Shown here: one piece after another, positions 24,936 through 33,747 of the stretch
How the letters are laid out: each line of letters opens with the position of its first letter
Numbering within the stretch: position 1 is the stretch's first letter
Assembly (NCBI RefSeq): GCF_016706325.1
Contig: NZ_JADJJX010000001.1
Span: forward strand, 248,001-312,000
Direction of reading: 5' to 3'
DNA from: Methanothrix sp.
GTDB lineage: Archaea; Halobacteriota; Methanosarcinia; Methanotrichales; Methanotrichaceae
DNA: 64,000 nt
Program-made: the position numbers and the translations under genes
Notes under the pieces: generated by a model
What the model saw: only the letters and a program-made list of their open reading frames with translations
Told to the model about the DNA's origin: nothing
Databases searched by the model: none

Positions 24936-26741
24936 TCATTCTACAGTCACGCATTTGGCCAGGTTTCTGGGCTTATCGATGGGCAATCCCAGCTTGTTGG
25001 CGGTATAATAGGCCAGGAGCTGAACTGCCACTGTACATAACACTGCAGAGTAGATGGGCCTGGTCTCAGGAAGCTCTATCACCAGGCTTGCCATCTTGGC
25101 GATATCAGGATCTCCTTCCGCGGCCAGGGCGATGACCTCGGCGCCTCTGGCTCTGACCTCCTTGATATTGGACTGGATCTTCTTGCCACAGGTGGCCAGA
25201 GCCACCACCGGGGTCTTCTCAGTAATCAGGGCCAAAGGGCCGTGCTTGAGCTCCCCGCCGGCATAGCCCTCTGAGGGGATGTAGGCGATCTCCTTCATCT
25301 TCAGCGCCCCCTCTAAGGATATCGGGTAAAGGTAGTCCCGGCCAATGAAAAAGTAGCTGCTGGCAGCAGAGAACCTCTCGGCGACCTTCCTGATCTCCTC
25401 CCTCTTCTCCAGGACCCTCTGCACCAGTCCCGGAAGCTTGCTGAGCTCGATCAGCATCTTTCTCGACTGGTCGGGGGTCAGATGGCCCCGTGCTCTGCCC
25501 AGGCGGATGGCGAGGAGGATGATGGCCACCAGCTGGGAGGTGAAGGTCTTGGTGGCTGCCACCCCGATCTCCGGGCCGCAACGGGTGAATATGGTCCCAT
25601 CCACCAGCTCGGTCACCGTCGAGCCCACGACATTGGTTATAGCCAGGCTCCGCCCGCCGCAGGCCTTGGCCTTCTTCAAGGCCAGGAGGGTGTCAGCGGT
25701 CTCTCCGGACTGAGTGATCCCCAAGAGCAAGGTTCTGGGACGGAGCTGAAGATTGATGAACTCAGAGGCCACCTCCACATCCACCGGCAGGCCGGCAGCG
25801 CGGACGAAGAGGTTTTTGGCCAGCATACCGGCGTGATATGAGGTGCCGCAGGCGATGATGCTCACCCTCTCCAAGGATCTTATCTCCTCCTCGCTTATCC
25901 CCAGGGAGAGCCTTACATCACCATCTATCTCTGAGATCCGGCCGGAGATGGTCTCCCTGATGGCTCTGGGCTGCTCGTGGATCTCCTTGAGCATGAAATG
26001 AGTGTAGCCGCCCTTCTCAGCTGCATCTGCATCCCAGGTTATGCGCTCGACCTCCGCCTCCAAGAGCCTGCCGGAGCGATCGATGATCTCGATTCTATCT
26101 TTATAGATGCGGGCGGCATCGCCATCCTTCAATCGGATGACATCCCGGGTATAGGGAAGGAGGGCCGGTATATCGGATGCCACAAAGACTGAAGAGCTTC
26201 CTTTGCCCAATACCAGAGGGCTCTCCCGCCTGGCGCAGACGATATAAGGGGAGCTGGCAGCCATCACTGCTATGGCATAGGAGCCCTCCACCTTCTCCAG
26301 GGCTTTGAGGGTGGCAGCAAAGAGGTCCTCCTTGTAATAGAAGTGGATGAGATGGGCCAAGACCTCACTGTCCGTCTCGGACTGAAACTCATATCCCATC
26401 TCAGCCAGGAGCTCCCTTAGATCCAGATAGTTCTCAATGATGCCGTTATGGACTATGGCGATCTCTCCGGAGGTATGGGGATGGGCGTTTATATCGCTGG
26501 GCCGGCCGTGCGTTGCCCAGCGGGTATGGCCTATTCCCATTCCCTCTCCCGGGCTTCCCATTCTCTTGTAGCTCTTCTCCAGGTCCGCTATCCGCCCAGA
26601 TGACTTCAGCACCTTGACTGAGCCCTGTGATAAAACAGCCACTCCGGCGGAGTCGTAGCCCCGATACTCCAGCCTCTTCAAGGTATCAAAGAGGATCGGT
26701 CCAGCCTTATCCTCTCCAATGTAGGCCACGATTCCACACAT
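24936..26741 (-). CDS. glmS: Glutamine:fructose-6-phosphate aminotransferase (isomerising)
   Basis: 601 residues. MCGIVAYIGE supplies the N-terminal nucleophilic cysteine of the glutaminase domain, with HTRWATHGRPSDINAHPH further on; two SIS sugar-isomerase domains follow (IACGTSYHAGM, GITQSGETADT, IGRDYLYPISLEGALKMKEI) and it ends DKPRNLAKCVTVE as usual. It makes glucosamine-6-phosphate, the entry to UDP-GlcNAc. The ATG overlaps the stop of the GlmU-like gene upstream (TGATG), so the two are an operon feeding amino-sugar supply to the glycan genes on either side. Confidence 0.95.
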   Translation of the reverse strand: MCGIVAYIGEDKAGPILFDTLKRLEYRGYDSAGVAVLSQGSVKVLKSSGRIADLEKSYKRMGSPGEGMGIGHTRWATHGRPSDINAHPHTSGEIAIVHNGIIENYLDLRELLAEMGYEFQSETDSEVLAHLIHFYYKEDLFAATLKALEKVEGSYAIAVMAASSPYIVCARRESPLVLGKGSSSVFVASDIPALLPYTRDVIRLKDGDAARIYKDRIEIIDRSGRLLEAEVERITWDADAAEKGGYTHFMLKEIHEQPRAIRETISGRISEIDGDVRLSLGISEEEIRSLERVSIIACGTSYHAGMLAKNLFVRAAGLPVDVEVASEFINLQLRPRTLLLGITQSGETADTLLALKKAKACGGRSLAITNVVGSTVTELVDGTIFTRCGPEIGVAATKTFTSQLVAIILLAIRLGRARGHLTPDQSRKMLIELSKLPGLVQRVLEKREEIRKVAERFSAASSYFFIGRDYLYPISLEGALKMKEIAYIPSEGYAGGELKHGPLALITEKTPVVALATCGKKIQSNIKEVRARGAEVIALAAEGDPDIAKMASLVIELPETRPIYSAVLCTVAVQLLAYYTANKLGLPIDKPRNLAKCVTVE

Positions 26742-27946
26742 CAGCAGATCACCCTGCTATCTCTCTTTATCATCCCTCTGATTGCCGCACCTGATCCGAT
26801 GCAGGCTTTGGTGCCCACCACTGTACCTGGGCTTGCCAGGACCCTGGCTCCGGCTGAGACATCATCGGCAATGATCGCCCCGAACTCCGCCCTTTGGAAG
26901 AGCCCTTCTATCTCCACCACACAGTCGCCCGTCTCCACCACCACCTGATCACCGAGGGTGCAGCTTGCCCCGATGACTGAGTCTGAGACTATGCTGCTCG
27001 AACCGATCCGGGCATCGTTCATCAAGATGCTATTTCTAACCTCTGTGAGGGGGCCGATTTTGGCCGAGCTGCCCACTGAGGTGGAGGGAAGGATGACGGC
27101 ATTGGGACCGATATCGCAGTCCTCACCAATAGAGATCGGGCCCACCAGATAGGACCCGGAGCGGATTATACTCCCTGCACCCACATGCACCGGACCCTTG
27201 ATCACTGCCCCCTCCTCCACGCCGCCCAGGATCTTTGGCTCATCCATTCCCAAGGCCAGGTTGTTGGCATTGAGCAGGTCCCAGGCAAATATGGCATCCG
27301 CCCAGATCCCCTTGGTTATCTGGGGCCTGACCTCTACTCCTTCCAGGATCATATGCATGATGGTCTCAGGAAGCTCATAGGACCCCCGTTCTGATATTGG
27401 AGCCTGTTTGAGGGCATCGAAGACCTCGGGGGTGAATTTGTAGGCCCCTGTATTCAGGATTCCCGAGCAGGGCCGTCCAGGCTTTTCGATTATCTCCTTT
27501 ACCAGCCCATTGTCAATGATCAGGACCCCGTAATCTCCTGAATGGCGGCGGAGGGCAGACAGTATCACATTCTCTCCCTCAGCCATGACCAGCTCGGCAA
27601 TTGCCCTCTTATCGATGAGGTTGTCCCCATTCACCACCAGGAACTCCTCGTCCACATAAGGCTTGACCTTGAGCAGGGCATGGGCCGTACCTAAAAGCTC
27701 ATTCTGCTCAATGTAGGTGATATTGACATCGAAGTCTATGCCGTCCTCGAAGTAGTCCATAACTCTCTCTTTCTGATAGCCTACCACCACATAGATTTCC
27801 TTGATATCGTTTGCTGCCAGCGCGCGAATAACATATTCCATAAAAGGCCGGTTGCCTACTGGAAGCATGACCTTGGATCGGGTCTGGGTAAGCGGTCTGC
27901 ATCTGCGGCCTTCACCTGCCGCCAGTATAACTCCCTTCAAATCCAT
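26741..27946 (-). CDS. GlmU-like bifunctional nucleotidylyltransferase/acetyltransferase, second copy
   Basis: 401 residues from MDLKGVILAAGEGRRCRPLT. The nucleotidyltransferase domain has KVMLPVGNRPFMEYV and NGDNLIDKR; the C-terminal hexapeptide helix starts about residue 240 (VEEGAVIKGPVHVGAGSII). It pairs with glmS by a stop-start overlap, so this copy is the better candidate for routine UDP-GlcNAc synthesis. An in-frame ATG at 27970 would add eight residues and may be used if the transcript is leaderless, since a TTTAAATA box lies about 40 bases upstream of it. Confidence 0.87.
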   Translation of the reverse strand: MDLKGVILAAGEGRRCRPLTQTRSKVMLPVGNRPFMEYVIRALAANDIKEIYVVVGYQKERVMDYFEDGIDFDVNITYIEQNELLGTAHALLKVKPYVDEEFLVVNGDNLIDKRAIAELVMAEGENVILSALRRHSGDYGVLIIDNGLVKEIIEKPGRPCSGILNTGAYKFTPEVFDALKQAPISERGSYELPETIMHMILEGVEVRPQITKGIWADAIFAWDLLNANNLALGMDEPKILGGVEEGAVIKGPVHVGAGSIIRSGSYLVGPISIGEDCDIGPNAVILPSTSVGSSAKIGPLTEVRNSILMNDARIGSSSIVSDSVIGASCTLGDQVVVETGDCVVEIEGLFQRAEFGAIIADDVSAGARVLASPGTVVGTKACIGSGAAIRGMIKRDSRVIC

Positions 27947-28093
27947 CACAGCCAGAGTCCTTAAATCCATGTATAAGTCCTGTATGGCTTTAGATCTTTT
28001 CGGTCAATCATATTTAAAAAATAGATATGGATAATAATGAGGGGCAATGAGAAAGCCCAGGCTTTTATAGGAGCCCGGATAAGAGGGCAAAAA

Positions 28094-29221
28094 ATGAAGG
28101 TACTGGTTATTCCCACCACCGACTGGATCAGGCATCCCGTTCCCAACCGTCTGAACTTCATCTTCGATATTCTGGCAGAGAGGCATGAGGTCTATGTACT
28201 GCACTTTGATCTGAAGAGGTTTCGCAATATGGAAGAGCGGGGGACGAACTGCCGGCTGTTGGGAGCAAGCTGGATAGAGGTCTTTGATCCCTCCCTCTAT
28301 TACATCCTGAACTTTCCCTATCATATCTGGAAGATCAGGAGGATAGTGAAAGAAAAAGGGATTGAGGTCATTTTATCCACCAATGTTCTGCCCTCCCTGG
28401 CCGCCAACCTCTCCCGAAAGCCAATAGTCTTCGACTATCTCGATCACCTGGAAGAGTCGGCATCGATCTATTATCCTGGCTCTGCCCTGGGGGAGATCGT
28501 CAAGTATGTAGTGGGCCAAATCACCAGATTCAACCTCCGCCATGCCCGATCCGTCATAACTGTAACCCGAGAGCTCAGAGAGTATCTGCTGGGGGTGGGG
28601 GTCAAGGATATTGCTGTGATACCCAATGGGGTGGACAGCCGCACCCTGCAACCACTGTCCATGTCCGAGTCCAAGAGCTCTCTTGGGCTTAGGGGCACTG
28701 TCTTAGGCTATGTCGGCTCTCTGGAGCACTGGGTGGACCTGGAGATGGTGATAGCAGCCCTGCCGCACCTGAATGCCACCCTCCTGGTGGTGGGACCGGG
28801 GCTCTTTACCGATTATGGCGAGGGGATAAAGAGGATGGCAGAGGATCTGGGGGTGGCAGAACGAGTGGTATTCACTGGAGCTGTGCCCTATAACGAGCTT
28901 TCCAGGTACATCAGCGCCATGGACATCGGCCTGAATCCCCTGAAGATGATGAAGAAGAACGAGTATGCCGCTGGGGGAAAGGTCTTCAACTACCTGGCCT
29001 GCGGGCGGCCGGTCCTGTCCAGCCGGATGGTCTCACTGGAGAGGCTGCTTGGGGATAAGATATATTATTATGACGACGTGGAGAGCTTCATCGAGCAGGT
29101 GGGGAGGATAATGATGATGAGAAGAGCTACAGAGAGGTTCCGGTCTCTGGCTGAGAGGTATGACTGGAGAGTCATATCCAGTGATTATGAAAAGGTCCTG
29201 TTAAATGCAGCATTAAAATAA
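28094..29221 (+). CDS. Family 4 glycosyltransferase
   Basis: 375 residues starting MKVLVIPTTDWIRHPVPNR, ATG preceded by GAGGGC. It has the GT-B pattern: a VLSTN..PSLAANL region in the N-terminal half, SVITVTRELREYL and AVIPNGVD at the domain junction, then GYVGSLEHWVDLEMV and KVFNYLACGRPVLSS around the donor site. It is divergent to the GlmU-like/glmS operon and opens a run of glycosyltransferases. The sugar is unknown. A longer frame from 28037 is less likely. Confidence 0.85.
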   Translation: MKVLVIPTTDWIRHPVPNRLNFIFDILAERHEVYVLHFDLKRFRNMEERGTNCRLLGASWIEVFDPSLYYILNFPYHIWKIRRIVKEKGIEVILSTNVLPSLAANLSRKPIVFDYLDHLEESASIYYPGSALGEIVKYVVGQITRFNLRHARSVITVTRELREYLLGVGVKDIAVIPNGVDSRTLQPLSMSESKSSLGLRGTVLGYVGSLEHWVDLEMVIAALPHLNATLLVVGPGLFTDYGEGIKRMAEDLGVAERVVFTGAVPYNELSRYISAMDIGLNPLKMMKKNEYAAGGKVFNYLACGRPVLSSRMVSLERLLGDKIYYYDDVESFIEQVGRIMMMRRATERFRSLAERYDWRVISSDYEKVLLNAALK

Positions 29222-29400
29222 TATAATGCGAATGTGCGACATGAGTGGCGGATGAATATAAATGAATGAAAGAGTGATAAATGAATATAATTGGTTGAAT
29301 GATGGATTATTAATGGGTTAAATTAATGGGTTAATATAATCGATTTATGTGATGGATGAACATAATGAAATATATGATGAATTGATATATTTAGCTAATA

Positions 29401-29468
29401 TGAATAATGGACATGTATGAATAATGGACATGTATGAATAATGGACATGTATGAATAATGGACATGTA
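29401..29468 (+). repeat. Tandem repeat, 17 bp x 4, running into a start codon
   Basis: Four exact copies of TGAATAATGGACATGTA end at the first base of the ATG of the next gene. The preceding 29222-29400 is AT-rich with loose ATGAATAATA-like echoes and no gene. Confidence 0.95.
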
Positions 29469-30433
29469 TGAAAATTTTATTTTTATACTATCCACAATCA
29501 TCGTTTGTTGAGCATGATTGTGCATCCCTATCCAGGCATTTTCAGGTGGAGAGGATCGGTTATAAAAATCCCTGCGATGCAATCAGGATGATAGTGCCGA
29601 TCTGGCGATCAGATCTTACGTTCTCCTGGTTTGCTTCCGGACACTCATTTGCTGCTGTTCTGCTCTGTAAGATCATGGGGAAGAGGTCGGCAGTAGTTGC
29701 TGGAGGCTATGATGTGGCCTATGAGCCGGAGATCGACTACGGGCAGTATACCCTGCCCAAGCATAAGAGAATGTATGCAGACATTGTGCTGAGAAATGCG
29801 GATATCATTCTTTCTGTATCCGAATTTACCAGATCAGAGGTCCTGGCCAGGGTGAGACCGAAGAGGATTCAACTCCTCTATCCAGGCATTGATACAGACG
29901 AATTCCGGCCACAGGGAGAGAAAGAAGACCTGGTGATGACTGTGGCCTCCAGTTCTGGCCGGGTGATAAGGCTCAAGGGCCTGAATTCTTTCATAGGAGC
30001 TGCTGCCCTGCTTCCAGGGGTGAGGTTTTTGGTTGTAGGCCTCTCCGAGGCAGACCGAGAAGAGCTGCAATCCAAGGCGGCGGAAAACGTCCTGCTCTCT
30101 GGATATGAGACTCAAGAGGAGCTATTGGCCCATTATCAGAAAGCCAAGGTCTACTGTCAGCTCTCTTACCGGGAGTCCTTTGGGATGGCGCTGGTGGAGG
30201 CCATGGCCTGCGGATGTGCCCCTGTGGTAACAGAGCGAGGGGCATTGCCGGAGGTTGTAGGTGATACGGGCTATTATGTTCCTTATGACAATATCAGAGC
30301 CACTGCAGAGGCGATAGAAAAGGCTTTATCCTCGAAAAGAGGGCTGAAGGCGAGAGAACGGGTGGAAGAGAAGTTCAGCCTCAAAAAGAGAGAGCAAGAA
30401 TTGCGATCTTTGCTGGAGGGGCTGAGCCGCTGA
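29468..30433 (+). CDS. Family 4 glycosyltransferase
   Basis: 321 residues beginning MKILFLYYPQSSFVEHD. The C-terminal domain has MTVASSSGRVIRLKGLNSFI, then QLSYRESFGMALVEAMACGCAPVVTERGALPEV, the EX7E donor-site signature of GT4. It is closely related to the next gene. The start codon is formed by the fifth repeat-like ATGA after four 17-bp repeats; no ribosome site other than repeat sequence precedes it. Likely adds a hexose in surface glycan assembly. Confidence 0.87.
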   Translation: MKILFLYYPQSSFVEHDCASLSRHFQVERIGYKNPCDAIRMIVPIWRSDLTFSWFASGHSFAAVLLCKIMGKRSAVVAGGYDVAYEPEIDYGQYTLPKHKRMYADIVLRNADIILSVSEFTRSEVLARVRPKRIQLLYPGIDTDEFRPQGEKEDLVMTVASSSGRVIRLKGLNSFIGAAALLPGVRFLVVGLSEADREELQSKAAENVLLSGYETQEELLAHYQKAKVYCQLSYRESFGMALVEAMACGCAPVVTERGALPEVVGDTGYYVPYDNIRATAEAIEKALSSKRGLKARERVEEKFSLKKREQELRSLLEGLSR

Positions 30434-30453
30434 TGTTAAAATACTGATGAGGG

Positions 30454-31464
30454 ATAAAAATAGATATAGTCCTTGTTTACTATGGCCATCTCTCCTCCTT
30501 CATTCAAAGAGATTATGATATACTATCCCGCAACCACACAGTGAAAGCGATCAACTTCTCTTCATCTGAATCCGCCACAAGGCTGTTGAGGGCGATGATG
30601 GACTGTGACCTGGCCGTGATATGGTTTGCCGGAGGGCATGCAGCGGCAACAGTCCTCCTCGCAAAGCTCCTGGGAAAAAAGAGCATAATCGTTGTCGGCG
30701 GCTTTGATGTCGCCTGTATCCCTGAGATAAACTACGGCCGATTCACTCAGAGCTGGACAAGGAGGCTGTTGACCAAGCTTGCCCTGCATCATGCTGACAG
30801 GGTGCTGGTGGTTGATCCTTCTTTAAAGGATGATGCTATAAAAAATGCCGGGGTCAATGGGCATAATATAGAATATCTTCCTACAGGATTCAACAGCCTT
30901 GAGTTCCATCCCCAGGGAGAGAAGGAACCTCAGGTGCTGACAGTTGCCATGGGCGAGAGCTGGGAGAGAGTTCAGATCAAAGGCATTGATGTCTTTGTAG
31001 AATCGGCAAAACACCTGCCCCAGATCTGCTTCAGGGTGGTAGGCATCGATGGGGAGGCATTATTGAGGCTCAAGGAGATGGCCCCCGAGAACGTCCAGTT
31101 CACTGGACATATCTCCCAGGACGAGCTGATCCGCTCCTATCAGAGGGCTATGATCTACTGCCAGCTCTCCATGCGGGAAGGGCTGCCCAATGCCTTATGC
31201 GAAGCGATGCTCTGTGAGTGCATTCCTGTGGGCACTGATCGCAATGGCATACCCACAGCCATAGGAGATACTGGCTTCATTGTGCCCTATGGAGAGCCTG
31301 TGGCGGCGGCAGAGGCCATCAGAAAAGCCCTGCAGGATCGGGGTGATAGGGGCAGCAGAGCCAGAGAGAGGATAGTCGAGCTATTTCCGGAGAAGAGAAG
31401 AGAGGATGGATTGATCAGGACAATGAATGAGTTGATAAAGGCCGGACCGGATGGAGGGCACTGA
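30454..31464 (+). CDS. Family 4 glycosyltransferase, paralogue, with apparent AUA start
   Basis: The C-terminal domain shows MGESWERVQIKGIDVFVESA and QLSMREGLPNALCEAMLCECIPVGTDRNG, a GT4 donor site. The paralogue upstream starts MKILFLYYPQSSFVEHD; here the same frame reads IKIDIVLVYYGHLSSFIQRD from an ATA codon at 30454, placed right behind GATGAGGG, after two stops. The first normal start in frame is GTG 30541, which would remove 29 residues of the first Rossmann strand. So the gene either uses AUA, or has lost its ATG by a G-to-A change. The rest of the sequence is intact. Confidence 0.75.
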   Translation: MKIDIVLVYYGHLSSFIQRDYDILSRNHTVKAINFSSSESATRLLRAMMDCDLAVIWFAGGHAAATVLLAKLLGKKSIIVVGGFDVACIPEINYGRFTQSWTRRLLTKLALHHADRVLVVDPSLKDDAIKNAGVNGHNIEYLPTGFNSLEFHPQGEKEPQVLTVAMGESWERVQIKGIDVFVESAKHLPQICFRVVGIDGEALLRLKEMAPENVQFTGHISQDELIRSYQRAMIYCQLSMREGLPNALCEAMLCECIPVGTDRNGIPTAIGDTGFIVPYGEPVAAAEAIRKALQDRGDRGSRARERIVELFPEKRREDGLIRTMNELIKAGPDGGH

Positions 31465-31471
31465 ATCCCCA

Positions 31472-32464
31472 TCAATGCGGGCCGATCCTCCTATCAAGAA
31501 GAGAGGCTGCTCCCTCCAGATCCCTCCTCAGCAGGCCGCATAAGATCCCCAGGATGGCCTTCGCCTTGATGGAGAGGAGATTCTCCTCCCGGATGGCTTT
31601 TAAGAGATGTCTTCGAGCATCAGACCACCTTCCCTCCCTCAGGTAGGCCCTCCCCAGATAGTAATCGATCTCCTTTGCCTTCCGGTCCATCCTGGCAGCG
31701 ATATCAGAGTCCTCATCGAGCAGAGAAGCCCTGACATCTGCAGGGATATTTTTAAAAAATTCAACTGAATAGAGGCCTGCCCTTATCATTGAGCTTTTCA
31801 TGGCCGATGATATCTGATTATCATGCCTCCGATAGCAGCCCAAAACAGCATTTATGGGCAAGAAATTGCCGATCAGACTCAGCTCCAGCCATGTCGATCC
31901 GTCTACGTAAGGAAGGCCTTCGAGCTGCTTGAATCCGCCAATGGACTGCAATGCATCCCTTCTGCAGACAATGGTGCAGGAATGCATGGGATTGGCGATG
32001 AGCAAGTTGCACAGCTGCTGCTCCCAGGACAGATTCATAAAGGCCTCCATATTATCGGGGAGAACAGCCAGAAGATCGCCCCTCTCGCCGATCACCTCTG
32101 CCCTCCCCCAGCTCAGGATGGCATCGCTCTTCCTCATGGCATCTATCTGAATCTTCAACTTATCAGGAGGCCACATGTCATCGCCCTCAAGGACGGCTAT
32201 ATATTCACCCTTTGAAATCTGAAGGGCCATATTGTAGCTCTCAGCAAGCCTCATTATGCCTTTATTATTTTGGTAGATATATTTAATTCTCTCATCATTG
32301 TATTGAGATATGATCTCCCCTGTTCGATCGCTTGATCCATCATCAACTACTATCTGCTCCCAGGCAGGATATCTCTGGGATAAGACGCTCTCCAGACACT
32401 GTGCGATGAACTTCTCATGATTATATGTGGGTGTGATTATTGACACCAATGGATCAGTAGCCAT
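31472..32464 (-). CDS. Family 2 glycosyltransferase
   Basis: 330 residues from MATDPLVSIITPTYNHEKFIAQCLESVL, the GT2 start; VVDDGSSDRT and LEGDDMW hold the nucleotide and metal-binding acids. The C-terminal 100 residues resemble a helical tail (YYLGRAYLREGRWSDARRHLLKAI) of TPR-like look. It is the last gene of the minus-strand rhamnose operon and lies beyond a 12-bp repeat array. A TTG at 32479 is a possible earlier start. Confidence 0.88.
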   Translation of the reverse strand: MATDPLVSIITPTYNHEKFIAQCLESVLSQRYPAWEQIVVDDGSSDRTGEIISQYNDERIKYIYQNNKGIMRLAESYNMALQISKGEYIAVLEGDDMWPPDKLKIQIDAMRKSDAILSWGRAEVIGERGDLLAVLPDNMEAFMNLSWEQQLCNLLIANPMHSCTIVCRRDALQSIGGFKQLEGLPYVDGSTWLELSLIGNFLPINAVLGCYRRHDNQISSAMKSSMIRAGLYSVEFFKNIPADVRASLLDEDSDIAARMDRKAKEIDYYLGRAYLREGRWSDARRHLLKAIREENLLSIKAKAILGILCGLLRRDLEGAASLLDRRIGPH

Positions 32465-32511
32465 GAATGTATCCCGCAAATAGCATTTTCTTGTTGATCA
32501 GCCTCGTTATT

Positions 32512-32722
32512 CTTTCTTGCCTTCCCTTCTTGCCTTCCTTTCTTGCCTTCCTTTCTTGCTTCCCTTCTTGCTTCCCTTCTTGCTTCCCTTCTTGCTTCCC
32601 TTCTTGCTTCCCTTCTTGCTTCCTTTCTTGCTTCCTTTCTTGCTTCCCTTCTTGCTTCCTTTCTTGCTTCCCTTCTTGCTTCCCTTCTTGCTTCCCTTCT
32701 TGCTTCCTTTCTTGCTTTCTTG
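32512..32722. repeat. Intergenic tandem repeat, 12 bp x about 16
   Basis: Pyrimidine-rich units of CTTCCCTTCTTG (and CTTCCTTTCTTG), with two 13-bp units at the left edge, fill the gap between the methyltransferase and GT2 genes. On the minus strand they would read as Lys-Gln-Glu-Gly runs, but I see no support for translation. Confidence 0.95.
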
Positions 32723-32725
32723 TTG

Positions 32726-33478
32726 TCAGGCCTTCTTTGCCAGCATGATGATATGATAAGGATTCATCCAATCCAGTCTAACCGCCTTCAGGCCTGAATA
32801 GTCGGCCATCTGCACGAGAAGCTCCCTGTCAAAGACGTGATGATGCATCCGCCGGGTGTGGAGATTGTCTGACCAGTCAGAGCCCAGTTCCTTGCTCAGC
32901 AGATCCAGCTTTGCATCATGCAGCCTGACCACCTCCGGAAGGTGGCTCAGATCATCCTCTCCTGTATTCTGCTCAAAGTCATTCAGTATATGGCGGAATG
33001 GCGTAACCGGGCGGAGATGATCGAAGGTGAGCCTCTTGTCGGGCACAATGATCAAGAGATATGCCCCATGCTTCAATATCCTCATCCATTCCGCCAGGGC
33101 CCTCAGCGGATTGGCTATGTGTTCTAAGCAGTGGGAGGATAAGAGAAAGTCATATGACTCATCTGAAATCATGTTTAAATCAACAGCATCACAGACATAC
33201 TCATGCGCAAAGCGCCGCCTGGCAGCTGGCTCAGCCATTCTATTGAACCAGATCGTCTCATCGCTATGATTTATGCAATCGATCTCATCGACCACATCAT
33301 ACAATGGAAGGGCATCGCTGAAGAGCACTGAAGGTCCACCGATCTCGATTCCTCTCTTGCCCTTCAGGCAATCCTGATAAATGGCAGGATCCAAATGTGG
33401 ATGGCAGTATCTATTCCATATCCGTCTTGATCTTATGCATTTAAGTTTCAAGAATCGATAGATAGAATCAGTCTGCAT
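32726..33478 (-). CDS. Class I SAM-dependent methyltransferase
   Basis: 250 residues. IEIGGPSVLF is the SAM-binding strand, followed by VDEIDCINH, and SSHCLEHIANPLRALAEWMRILKHGAYLLIIVPD is a typical methyltransferase_11 motif. In a glycan operon it may methylate a sugar or cap a chain; rhamnose O-methylation is possible because the rml genes are in the same operon, but this is inference. A 15-bp repeat array lies upstream and a 12-bp array abuts its stop. Confidence 0.8.
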   Translation of the reverse strand: MQTDSIYRFLKLKCIRSRRIWNRYCHPHLDPAIYQDCLKGKRGIEIGGPSVLFSDALPLYDVVDEIDCINHSDETIWFNRMAEPAARRRFAHEYVCDAVDLNMISDESYDFLLSSHCLEHIANPLRALAEWMRILKHGAYLLIIVPDKRLTFDHLRPVTPFRHILNDFEQNTGEDDLSHLPEVVRLHDAKLDLLSKELGSDWSDNLHTRRMHHHVFDRELLVQMADYSGLKAVRLDWMNPYHIIMLAKKA

Positions 33479-33565
33479 TTAAATCTATGTCTACATCATA
33501 TCATGAGATATATATCTTGCCGAAACTAACTTACGGAAAGATCATGCCCTTATCTTATCGAGCAT

Positions 33566-33730
33566 GATCGTATCTGGCATGATCGTATCTGGCATGATCG
33601 TATCTGGCATGATCGTATCTGGCATGATCGTATCGGGTATGATCGTATCGGGAATGATCGTATCGGGTATGATCGTATCGGGAATGATCGTATCGGGAAT
33701 GATCGTATCGGGAATGATCGTATCGGGCAT
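33566..33730. repeat. Intergenic tandem repeat, 15 bp x 11
   Basis: Eleven units of GATCGTATCTGGCAT or GATCGTATCGGGAAT in the gap between the flippase and the methyltransferase genes, 85 bases before the latter's start on the minus strand. Fifteen bases keep frame and would encode PDTII repeats, but no gene is apparent. Confidence 0.95.
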
Positions 33731-33747
33731 TATCGAGGCATAAAGAA

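Noticed and set aside
32454..32771. Minus-strand reading frame rich in Lys, Gln, Glu and Gly
   Set aside because: It is the translation of the 12-bp repeat and overlaps the end of the methyltransferase gene; no ribosome site or family pattern.
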